A DNA stretch of 14,939 bases from contig NZ_CALHTQ010000167.1 in NCBI RefSeq assembly GCF_938039775.1, positions 1-14,939 on the forward strand. Reading direction: 5' to 3'. Below are positions 8,037 to 13,098 of the stretch, piece by piece. The stretch comes from an uncultured Mogibacterium sp. Lineage in GTDB: Bacteria > Bacillota_A > Clostridia > Peptostreptococcales > Anaerovoracaceae. Positions within the stretch are counted from its first letter, which is position 1. Every line of letters starts with the position of its first letter. The notes under the pieces were generated by a model. The model worked only from the letters and a program-made list of their open reading frames with translations. It did not search any database and was not told where the DNA came from. Both the position numbers and the translations under genes were made by a program.

Positions 8037-8750
8037 ATGAAGATGATACAATTAAAACAGGTTTTAAGAAATAAAAGATTCCTTCTATTTACTATCTTCG
8101 TTCCTGTTATATGGTATGTGTTTATTTCCAATGTGCAAAAGGGTGTTTTACCGAACATCGTATTCGGTATAGCAGTATTTATCGGAATCATTGGAAACAG
8201 CCTAGCAACGTTTAGCAAGCGAATCGCAACAAATATTGAGTTCTACTCATTTGAATCGCGGTTCACAAGATATGCTGTGAAAGACTACCTTCTTGATCAG
8301 ATGCTCGTTCAACTAGCGTTAAATACGCTAATATTCATGGCTGTACTTGCATTCGCCGTTTCTTTTTTTAACCTCCATGTTACAGCCAGTCTTGTAGTTC
8401 AGTTTCTACTCCTCACGGTTATGGGAATATATTTTAGCATTATCGGTTTTGTACTCGGTGTGCGCGTTGATGCAAAGACACTTGATACGATAAGCTTTCC
8501 TGCTATTATCTTGGCAGCGATGACAATAATACCATTTGCTTCTCTAGGTGCAGATGGAGGATTCATCGTGGCTGTTAGCAAAATTCAGATGATTTTCCCT
8601 GGATACTATTACAGTGATATCGTAACAGCGATTTCATCAGGGAGTCCAGTTGATTCAAAAGATGTTTTGCTATTTCTAATAGTGTTCATCTTGAACATAA
8701 TTCCGCTTTACTTAATAGTTCCAAGAGTGAAAGAAATCAAGGGTAGATAG
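8037..8750 (+). CDS. ABC-2-type transporter permease
   Basis: A 237-residue integral membrane protein, partner of the preceding ATPase. ATG 8037 is 9 nt after GGAGG (8023-8027), which lies in the end of the ATPase gene; ATG 8043 is also possible. Six hydrophobic segments are visible: FLLFTIFVPVIWYVFIS, then NIVFGIAVFIGIIGNSLA, LALNTLIFMAVLAFAVSFF, VVQFLLLTVMGIYFSIIGFV, FPAIILAAMTIIPFASLG, and VLLFLIVFILNIIPLYLIV. This is the six-helix layout of small ABC-2 permeases such as those in antibiotic or bacteriocin export and immunity systems. The 4-nt gap to the ATPase gene implies translational coupling. A terminator follows at 8784. Family is likely; substrate and direction beyond the general export role of ABC-2 proteins are inference. 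Confidence 0.87.
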   Translation: MKMIQLKQVLRNKRFLLFTIFVPVIWYVFISNVQKGVLPNIVFGIAVFIGIIGNSLATFSKRIATNIEFYSFESRFTRYAVKDYLLDQMLVQLALNTLIFMAVLAFAVSFFNLHVTASLVVQFLLLTVMGIYFSIIGFVLGVRVDAKTLDTISFPAIILAAMTIIPFASLGADGGFIVAVSKIQMIFPGYYYSDIVTAISSGSPVDSKDVLLFLIVFILNIIPLYLIVPRVKEIKGR

Positions 8751-8783
8751 TAATTAAAACATATAATTAATTAGAGTTATTTA

Positions 8784-8825
8784 ATCCAAAGGCTCTGCAA
8801 TATTAAGAGCTTTTGGATATTTTTA
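8784..8825 (+). terminator. Rho-independent terminator of the ABC transporter operon
   Basis: ATCCAAAGGCTCT (8784-8796) pairs with AGAGCTTTTGGAT (8806-8818) over 13 positions with one G-U, followed by ATATTTTT. It lies 33 nt after the permease stop. Confidence 0.85.
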
Positions 8826-9080
8826 ATATCGAACAGAGAAACAAAATCTCTTAATACAAAATGATTGGGCGTAATGCCCAATCATTTTCGGTACATAAGA
8901 TTCTAAACTGTATTTATATAAACTTTAAGAAATATTTTACTGATTCGACAGCATTTGCATAATTAAAGGTGTAATGAAGTGAAGAATGAGACGAAAAACA
9001 AGAAAATTGAATTAATTGAGATTGCTGTTGTTGACGTGTATATAGGGGAATATCAAGTATAATATTAGCTTCAATTAGAT
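8826..9080. other. Gene-poor stretch with hairpins; no certain gene
   Basis: From the permease stop to the peptide transporter stop, 484 bp hold no convincing long gene. After the terminator at 8784-8825 come a small hairpin, AGAGA (8835-8839) / TCTCT (8847-8851), and then a perfect 13-bp stem, AAAATGATTGGGC (8858-8870) / GCCCAATCATTTT (8876-8888), with loop GTAAT. The second could terminate transcription in either direction. A possible tiny frame runs from GTG 8979 to TAA 9062 (27 codons, mostly charged start, then IELIEIAVVDVYIGEYQV), with AAAGGTG 7 nt upstream. I do not call it a gene. A TATAAT lies at 9058-9063. Confidence 0.5.
8858..8888. terminator. Perfect symmetrical hairpin, possible bidirectional terminator
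   Basis: The 13-bp perfect stem has A4 at its left end and T4 at its right, so an RNA from either strand ends in U4 after a GC-containing stem. No gene ends close by on the minus strand, so its purpose is unclear; it may back up the terminator at 8784. Confidence 0.5.
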
Positions 9081-9115
9081 ATAAAAAATGTAGCTGCTGA
9101 AATCAGCAGCTACAT
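9081..9115 (-). terminator. Rho-independent terminator of the peptide transporter gene
   Basis: ATGTAGCTGCTGA (9088-9100) and TCAGCAGCTACAT (9103-9115) form a perfect stem. Read on the minus strand the stem is followed by TTTTTT (complement of 9083-9088). On the plus strand no T run follows, so it acts on the minus-strand transporter transcript, about 120 nt after its stop codon. Confidence 0.85.
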
Positions 9116-9234
9116 CAGAATTTGATGCTCTCTAGTTACTATATGCTATGTTCAGTCTATATAGCTTCATTAAAGAGTGTAGAGCCAAATATTAATAGTG
9201 TAGATATCATTAATTTATTTAAGTCCTATTGCTC

Positions 9235-10602
9235 TTATGCTTCATCTTTATCCTTAACTAGCGACATTAACTTTCCGTCGATAGCGAATAGGATGACCGT
9301 GCTTACAAATGCAATAGCAGCGATTGTTATACAAGCTTTGGAGAATGCGAACTTTCCACTGAATGCAAATGCATATACATTTCCGTATAGCTTAGCAGCA
9401 GCGAATAGACCTAGACCCCATACGGCCGACATGATAGCAAGAAGTCGGCTTGGTGAGTACTGTCCTATAAATGCATTTCCAAGAGGTGAGAAGAACATCT
9501 CTCCTAGTGTTAAGAATAGGAAGAATATGATCAGTAACAGTACTGTAGGTTTGCTATCTCCACGCACGATGTCGATAACTGCATAGTAGATGTATCCGAT
9601 ACCGAGGAATGCTAATCCAATACCAAGCTTCTTGAATATACTTATATCACCTTGTGGTCGAGCTGCAAGCTTCTGCCATAGAAGCGCAGTGAGCGGTCCG
9701 GAAATTACACATAGCAGAGCGTTTAGTGAGTCGAACCATGTTGTAGGAACAGTAAATCCGCCAACCTTCCAGTTCATATTCTCTGTCCAGTGGTAGTAGA
9801 TTGGAAGATAAGCTAGATACCAGAACATCCAAAATATTATCTGAAAGGCTGAAACTAGAATGATTGCGGATACACGCTTCTTCTCGAGAAGAGTCATCTT
9901 TTGATGTGTCTTTGCCGCTGCCTTCTCTTCAGCCTCTCTCTGTAGCTCTTCTTCGGTCTTGTACATCTTAAATGGCTTCTTGCCGTAGTCCTTACCCTTT
10001 AACAACATTCCAACTGTGAACCATATACAACCAAGAAGCATTGATATAGCAGCAAGTCTAAAGCAAGGGCGGAAACCTAGAACATTACCTGATTTAAAGG
10101 TGTATTGATAAAGGATTCCAGCAACTAGCGGTCCGAAGAATGCGCCGACGTTAACGAGTGAATAACGGATAGAATATGCTGAGTTAAGATCTTCAGGGCG
10201 TACAACTCTTCCGATAAGTGGACCAGTCTTAAATAGACCTAGACCAAATGCAACGCAGAATATCATTACATATACAAGCGTGGCATCATGTGCAACGGAT
10301 CCAGAGAAGTATCCGATTGCGATTATAAGCATTCCGACCGGAGTAGTATATCTGGCACCTACTAATTTATCGGTGATGAATGCTCCTAGGAAACCTGCAA
10401 GATATGAATAAGCGGTTAAATCCGCCTGCATCTTTGCGCCTGTTGTATTAGCAAGACCAAGTCCACCAGATGCAACAGCAGTGGTAACAAAAACTAGAAT
10501 CAGAGAACGACCAAGATAAAATGATAGACGATCAAAGATCTCTGTACAGCCACAAACCCAAAACGCTATCGGGAATTTGCGCTTTCTTTCAAGTTCTGTC
10601 AT
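9235..10602 (-). CDS. POT-family (PTR2) proton-coupled peptide transporter
   Basis: A 455-residue membrane protein, probably a proton-driven di/tripeptide importer of the major facilitator superfamily. The start at 10602 is set by a perfect AAGGAGGT (complement of 10608-10615) 5 nt before ATG; the frame is open further upstream but without a ribosome site. The first helix carries E21-I-F-D24-R25-L-S-F-Y29, a conservative variant of the POT signature ExxERFxYY. Later come GLGLFK (POT: GxGLFKPN) and the YSLVNVGAFFGPLVAGIL helix, matching the family. About 12 membrane helices are seen, with a long charged cytoplasmic loop (KMYKTEEELQREAEEKAAAK) near the middle. The ERF to DRL change and loss of PN after GLFK make it a divergent member, so substrates may differ from classical DtpT. 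It appears to be transcribed alone from the promoter at 10725-10754. Confidence 0.86.
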   Translation of the reverse strand: MTELERKRKFPIAFWVCGCTEIFDRLSFYLGRSLILVFVTTAVASGGLGLANTTGAKMQADLTAYSYLAGFLGAFITDKLVGARYTTPVGMLIIAIGYFSGSVAHDATLVYVMIFCVAFGLGLFKTGPLIGRVVRPEDLNSAYSIRYSLVNVGAFFGPLVAGILYQYTFKSGNVLGFRPCFRLAAISMLLGCIWFTVGMLLKGKDYGKKPFKMYKTEEELQREAEEKAAAKTHQKMTLLEKKRVSAIILVSAFQIIFWMFWYLAYLPIYYHWTENMNWKVGGFTVPTTWFDSLNALLCVISGPLTALLWQKLAARPQGDISIFKKLGIGLAFLGIGYIYYAVIDIVRGDSKPTVLLLIIFFLFLTLGEMFFSPLGNAFIGQYSPSRLLAIMSAVWGLGLFAAAKLYGNVYAFAFSGKFAFSKACITIAAIAFVSTVILFAIDGKLMSLVKDKDEA

Positions 10603-10724
10603 GAGATACCTCCTTAATAAGGTGTGACAGCAATAACTTACGTTCTCCGTCTTGACTGTACCTTGTGCAAAAGGAAAAAGTGCACATGTATCAATAATCA
10701 AAACAGGGAAGAAAACACACTATT

Positions 10725-10754
10725 AATATATGGAATAGTGATGCCATATCACAA
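10725..10754 (-). promoter_or_regulatory. Candidate promoter of the peptide transporter gene
   Basis: Read on the minus strand: TTGTGA (complement of 10749-10754), an 18-bp spacer, and TATATT (complement of 10725-10730). The start would be near 10718, giving a leader of about 115 nt. That leader includes a small hairpin, TGTGCA (10664-10669) / TGCACA (10681-10686). CCATAT half-sites overlap both promoter boxes. Confidence 0.5.
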
Positions 10755-10774
10755 ATTAATTTTGCCATATATGG
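10728..10774. repeat. Cluster of CCATAT half-sites, candidate operator
   Basis: ATATGG (10728-10733) and CCATAT (10744-10749) form a dyad with a 10-bp gap. CCATATATGG (10765-10774) is a perfect 10-bp palindrome. The two forward CCATAT copies start 21 bp apart, on the same face of the helix. The elements overlap the -10, the -35 and the region just upstream of the transporter promoter. The binding protein is unknown. Confidence 0.5.
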
Positions 10775-10823
10775 AAAAACAAGTAAACAGCTACGCATAA
10801 GAAAAAAGACAATTCAGCCTAAT

Positions 10824-10851
10824 AAAAAACCACCTCATAATAGAGATGGTT
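10824..10851 (-). terminator. Rho-independent terminator of the DtxR-family gene
   Basis: On the minus strand AACCATCTC (complement of 10843-10851) pairs with GAGGTGGTT (complement of 10828-10836) with one G-U and a 6-nt loop, followed by TTTTTT (complement of 10824-10829). It lies 33 nt after the stop codon. Confidence 0.88.
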
Positions 10852-10883
10852 AATTATATGTTTATAAAATTAATAGATGAAAT

Positions 10884-11294
10884 CTATGCTGATGGTTCGT
10901 CATCGTGATTCATAGCAGGGCACTCTGCTAGGAAGTTATTGACATGATTACAAATAGCTTCATATGTAGCCTGGCTAATGTCGTGCTCAATCTTGCACGC
11001 ATCCTCATCAGCAGTTTCCTTATCAATACCAAGCAGGTTTAAGAAACGGGAAAGCATCTTGTGCCTATCGTAAATTTTTGTAGCAATAGACATTCCAGTC
11101 TCAGTGAGGTGAATCAGACCATCATCGTCCATAGTAATGTAGCCGTTCTCTCTGAGCCTTTTGGTAGCATATGAAACGCTAGGCTTCGTAACATCGAGAT
11201 GCCTTGCAATATCGATGGACTTAATGTATCCTCTCTGCTCACTAAGCATCAGCATTGTCTCTAAATAATCTTCCGAAGACTTCTGAATTTTCAT
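10884..11294 (-). CDS. DtxR/MntR-family metal-dependent repressor
   Basis: A 136-residue cytoplasmic DNA-binding regulator of manganese or iron homeostasis. ATG at 11294 is chosen because AAGGAGG lies just upstream at good spacing; a longer frame to 11312 would begin inside that ribosome site. The N-terminal winged helix (~5-66) has VTKPSVSYATKRLRENGYI as the recognition region. The dimerisation/metal domain follows, and there is no SH3-like third domain, which is the MntR-like short form. Aligning by eye with MntR and DtxR, the likely ligands are D9, E12, H78, C100, E103 and H104. D9/E12 are MntR-like, while Cys at position 100 (DACKIEH) is DtxR-like, where MntR has Glu. The metal preference is therefore open. 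It is divergent from the PerR-like gene, and a DtxR-like box overlaps its own promoter, suggesting autoregulation. Confidence 0.92.
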   Translation of the reverse strand: MKIQKSSEDYLETMLMLSEQRGYIKSIDIARHLDVTKPSVSYATKRLRENGYITMDDDGLIHLTETGMSIATKIYDRHKMLSRFLNLLGIDKETADEDACKIEHDISQATYEAICNHVNNFLAECPAMNHDDEPSA

Positions 11295-11318
11295 GAAATA
11301 TCCCTCCTTCATTTATAG

Positions 11319-11348
11319 TTAGATTAGCATAACACACCGATAATAGCA
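11319..11348 (-). promoter_or_regulatory. Promoter of the DtxR-family gene with overlapping DtxR-like box
   Basis: On the minus strand TGCTATTAT (complement of 11340-11348) is an extended -10, putting the start near 11333. Overlapping it, TTAGATTAGCATAACACAC (11319-11337, plus strand) agrees with the IdeR/DtxR box TTAGGTTAGGCTAACCTAA at 13 of 19 positions by my count. Position and similarity suggest autorepression; this is inference. Confidence 0.45.
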
Positions 11349-11399
11349 ACATTGCGTATAATAAGAAACGATAAATTTAAATTTTTCTTGATTTAGTTG

Positions 11400-11427
11400 T
11401 TGACAATTTAATTTAAAATGGTATTAT
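11400..11427 (+). promoter_or_regulatory. Promoter of the PerR-like gene
   Basis: TTGACA (11400-11405), 16 bp, TATTAT (11422-11427). The start site near 11434 falls at the edge of the Fur-type box, a standard arrangement for repression. Confidence 0.72.
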
Positions 11428-11430
11428 ATT

Positions 11431-11450
11431 AATAACGATAACGATTATCA
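11431..11450 (+). promoter_or_regulatory. Fur-type box upstream of the PerR-like gene
   Basis: AATAACGATAACGATTATC (11431-11449) matches the 19-bp Fur box GATAATGATAATCATTATC at 15 positions. Viewed as a 7-1-7 dyad, CGATAAC-G-ATTATCA (11436-11450) matches TGATAATnATTATCA at 12 of 14. It sits between the -10 and the ribosome site, which implies autoregulation or control by another Fur-family protein. Confidence 0.75.
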
Positions 11451-11465
11451 ATATTAGAGGTAATA

Positions 11466-11849
11466 ATGATTAAGTATAGCAAACAGCGTCAAGCGATTAA
11501 GAACCAATTATTGAATAGGGGCGATCATCCGACTGCGGAGACTCTATATTCAGAGCTTAAGCCTAGCATGCCTAATCTTAGTATTGCTACCGTTTACAGA
11601 AATCTAAAGCAGCTGGAGGGAATGGGAGAGATTTCAACCATTATCACAGATGGGGCAACTAGGTATGATTATAATGTAAAGCCCCACGCACATTTTTTCT
11701 GTAATAAGTGTGGCGCAGTTCTCGATATTGATACCGATAGGGAGCAGATCGTTAAGATAGGTCAGGAAAACTTTTCTGGCTCTATAGAAGGGTACGAAGT
11801 CAACTTTTATGGCACCTGCCCTGACTGCATGACGAAGAGTCGTGCATAG
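11466..11849 (+). CDS. perR: Fur-family regulator, PerR-like
   Basis: A 127-residue DNA-binding repressor. ATG 11466 follows AGAGG at 5 nt. The winged helix (~1-65) includes HPTAETLY and SIATVYRNLKQL. The regulatory metal site expected for PerR can be read as H21, D68 (RYDY), H74 and H76 (PHAH), and D87 (VLDI). Asp at both positions 68 and 87 is the PerR pattern, where Fur normally has other acidic or histidine residues. The structural zinc site is C79-x-x-C82 and C118-x-x-C121. The protein is shorter at the N-terminus than Bacillus PerR (145 residues) but complete in motifs. The rubrerythrin gene 62 bp downstream supports a peroxide-response role. The upstream operator is nearer a Fur box than the TTATAATnATTATAA PerR box, so Fur remains an alternative. 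Confidence 0.85.
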   Translation: MIKYSKQRQAIKNQLLNRGDHPTAETLYSELKPSMPNLSIATVYRNLKQLEGMGEISTIITDGATRYDYNVKPHAHFFCNKCGAVLDIDTDREQIVKIGQENFSGSIEGYEVNFYGTCPDCMTKSRA

Positions 11850-11853
11850 ATGA

Positions 11854-11896
11854 TTAACAAAATGACTTTATTTTTATGTAATTCAGCAATGCTGAA
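11854..11896 (+). promoter_or_regulatory. Candidate rubrerythrin promoter with palindrome
   Basis: TTAACA (11854-11859), 17 bp, TGTAAT (11877-11882). Starting at the last base of the -10, TTCAGCA (11882-11888) and TGCTGAA (11890-11896) form a perfect 7-1-7 palindrome over the presumed start site, just before the AAGGGAG ribosome site (11898-11904). As DNA it could be an operator; as RNA only a 5-bp stem is possible. Confidence 0.5.
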
Positions 11897-11911
11897 GAAG
11901 GGAGTATGAAA

Positions 11912-12454
11912 ATGGCTAAGTATGTATGTCAGGTATGTGGTTACGTTCACGAGGGAGATCAGGCACCAGAGAAGTGTCCAGTATGCGGAGTTCCTGCGGA
12001 GAAGTTCAAGAAGCAGGAAGGTGAGATGTCTTGGGCAGCTGAGCATGTTGTAGGGGTTGCTCAGGGTGCTAGCGAGGACATCATGGCTGATCTAAGAGCT
12101 AACTTTGAGGGAGAGTGCAGCGAGGTAGGTATGTACCTTGCAATGGCTAGAGTTGCTCACAGAGAAGGATATCCTGAAGTTGGACTATACTACGAGAAGG
12201 CTGCTTACGAAGAGGCAGAGCACGCTGCTAAGTTCGCTGAGCTTCTAGGAGAGGTTTTAACAGACAGCACAAAGAAGAATCTACAGCTGAGAGTTGACGC
12301 TGAGAATGGCGCAACAGCTGGAAAGTTTGACCTTGCTAAGAGAGCAAAGGCTGCTAACCTTGATGCAATCCACGACACAGTTCACGAGATGGCTAGAGAC
12401 GAGGCTAGACACGGAAAGGCATTTGCTGGACTCCTAGAGAGATACTTCGGCTAA
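11912..12454 (+). CDS. Rubrerythrin, reverse domain order (rubredoxin-like domain first)
   Basis: A 180-residue cytoplasmic non-heme iron protein that reduces hydrogen peroxide in anaerobes. ATG 11912 lies 7 nt after AAGGGAG; ATG 11906 in the same frame is only 1 nt away from it and is less likely. The N-terminal rubredoxin-like FeS4 domain has C6-Q-V-C9 and C22-P-V-C25. The four-helix diiron domain follows (~55-180), with the GECSEVG region at 67-73, E101-x-x-H104 (EEAEH), E131, and E164-x-x-H167 (DEARH). This order, with rubredoxin first, is that of reverse rubrerythrins of Clostridium, known as part of the O2/H2O2 defence and under PerR control there. A strong terminator follows. The location after a PerR-like gene fits peroxide induction. 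Confidence 0.94.
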   Translation: MAKYVCQVCGYVHEGDQAPEKCPVCGVPAEKFKKQEGEMSWAAEHVVGVAQGASEDIMADLRANFEGECSEVGMYLAMARVAHREGYPEVGLYYEKAAYEEAEHAAKFAELLGEVLTDSTKKNLQLRVDAENGATAGKFDLAKRAKAANLDAIHDTVHEMARDEARHGKAFAGLLERYFG

Positions 12455-12481
12455 ATTCCGAAATAAGTGCAGATACTATTC

Positions 12482-12517
12482 AAATAAAAAATGGGGCCGA
12501 GGTCCCATTTTTTATTT
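12482..12517. terminator. Rho-independent terminator of rubrerythrin
   Basis: AAATAAAAAATGGG (12482-12495) and CCCATTTTTTATTT (12504-12517) are perfect complements around GCCGAGGT, where further G-C pairs can form. T6 in the descending arm serves the plus strand; the A run makes it usable on the minus strand also. Confidence 0.88.
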
Positions 12518-12578
12518 ATTAGACAAGCTTTAGTAATGGCTTCTTTATAAATGCGTCACCTAAAGCACAAATAACATG

Positions 12579-12587
12579 TGCTATAAT
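12579..12587 (+). promoter_or_regulatory. Extended -10 promoter of the small membrane protein gene
   Basis: TGCTATAAT is an exact extended -10. It overlaps the right arm of AGCAC (12564-12568) / GTGCT (12578-12582). The start would be near 12594, about 55 nt before ATG 12650. Confidence 0.5.
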
Positions 12588-12649
12588 ACGCCATATAAGA
12601 CTAAAAAATATTCACCACGGGGTGGAGTTAAAAACATAGGGGGAAAGAG

Positions 12650-12952
12650 ATGTATTATCGCGATGATGGCGGCCTTGGTTGCTTGATTGGAATATTTATC
12701 ATATTAATTCTATTATCAGCTGTGATGGCTATTATCCTGAGTCCAATTTTTTGGATTGTTGTCGGTATTCTTGTGCTGTTTCAAGCAATTTCGAATAGAT
12801 GGGGAAGCCACAGAGATGAAGAGCCGCAGCAGTACCATTATAGAGAGAGTAGATCGTATACAAGCAATAATACTGTAAATAATGAATTAGAAGAAGAATT
12901 TACCAAAGATGCAGTGGATGTTGATGTGGAGGTAATTCCGGACGATAAGTAA
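12650..12952 (+). CDS. Small membrane protein of unknown function
   Basis: A 100-residue protein that I do not recognise. ATG 12650 follows AGGGGG (12638-12643) at 6 nt. After a short polar start (MYYRDDGG) comes one long or two closely spaced hydrophobic stretches, ~9-31 (LGCLIGIFIILILLSAVMAI) and ~33-46 (SPIFWIVVGILVLF). A polar tail of about 50 residues follows, rich in Glu, Asp, Ser and Tyr and ending VDVDVEVIPDDK. Likely both ends face the same side with a hairpin of two helices, but one helix is possible. It has its own promoter and is followed by a terminator, so it is monocistronic. Good ribosome site, promoter and normal codon use support a real gene; no function can be inferred. Confidence 0.75.
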   Translation: MYYRDDGGLGCLIGIFIILILLSAVMAIILSPIFWIVVGILVLFQAISNRWGSHRDEEPQQYHYRESRSYTSNNTVNNELEEEFTKDAVDVDVEVIPDDK

Positions 12953-13019
12953 CATCACTCCACTAAGATCAATGTTTATTCAAGCAGTAATGATTTGCCT
13001 GGTAAAATACAAATAACAA

Positions 13020-13060
13020 CTTCGGTGATAAGATTTCCGCTTTTTCGCCGGAGCTTTTTT
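13020..13060 (+). terminator. Rho-independent terminator after the small membrane protein gene
   Basis: CTTCGGTGATAAG (13020-13032) pairs with CTTTTTCGCCGGAG (13040-13053) with wobble pairs and one mismatch, followed by C and T6 (13055-13060). It lies 67 nt after the stop codon. Confidence 0.75.
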
Positions 13061-13098
13061 GTATAAATATAGTAGTATCACTTTGCAGGAGGAATATT

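Noticed and set aside
9023..9063. TGCTGTTGTTGACG followed by TATAAT, resembling one copy of the LytTR-like repeat and its -10
   Set aside because: There is no second repeat 21 bp upstream, the distance to the -10 differs by 7 bp from the ABC promoter, and no gene lies downstream on the plus strand.
9122..9586. 154-codon open frame on the plus strand
   Set aside because: It is antisense to the POT transporter, has no ribosome site, and its composition is that of a complement of a membrane protein gene.
10603..10718. T-box or peptide-sensing leader in the transporter 5' region
   Set aside because: No T-box sequence (UGGN'ACC core) and no terminator before the start codon; only a 6-bp hairpin is seen.
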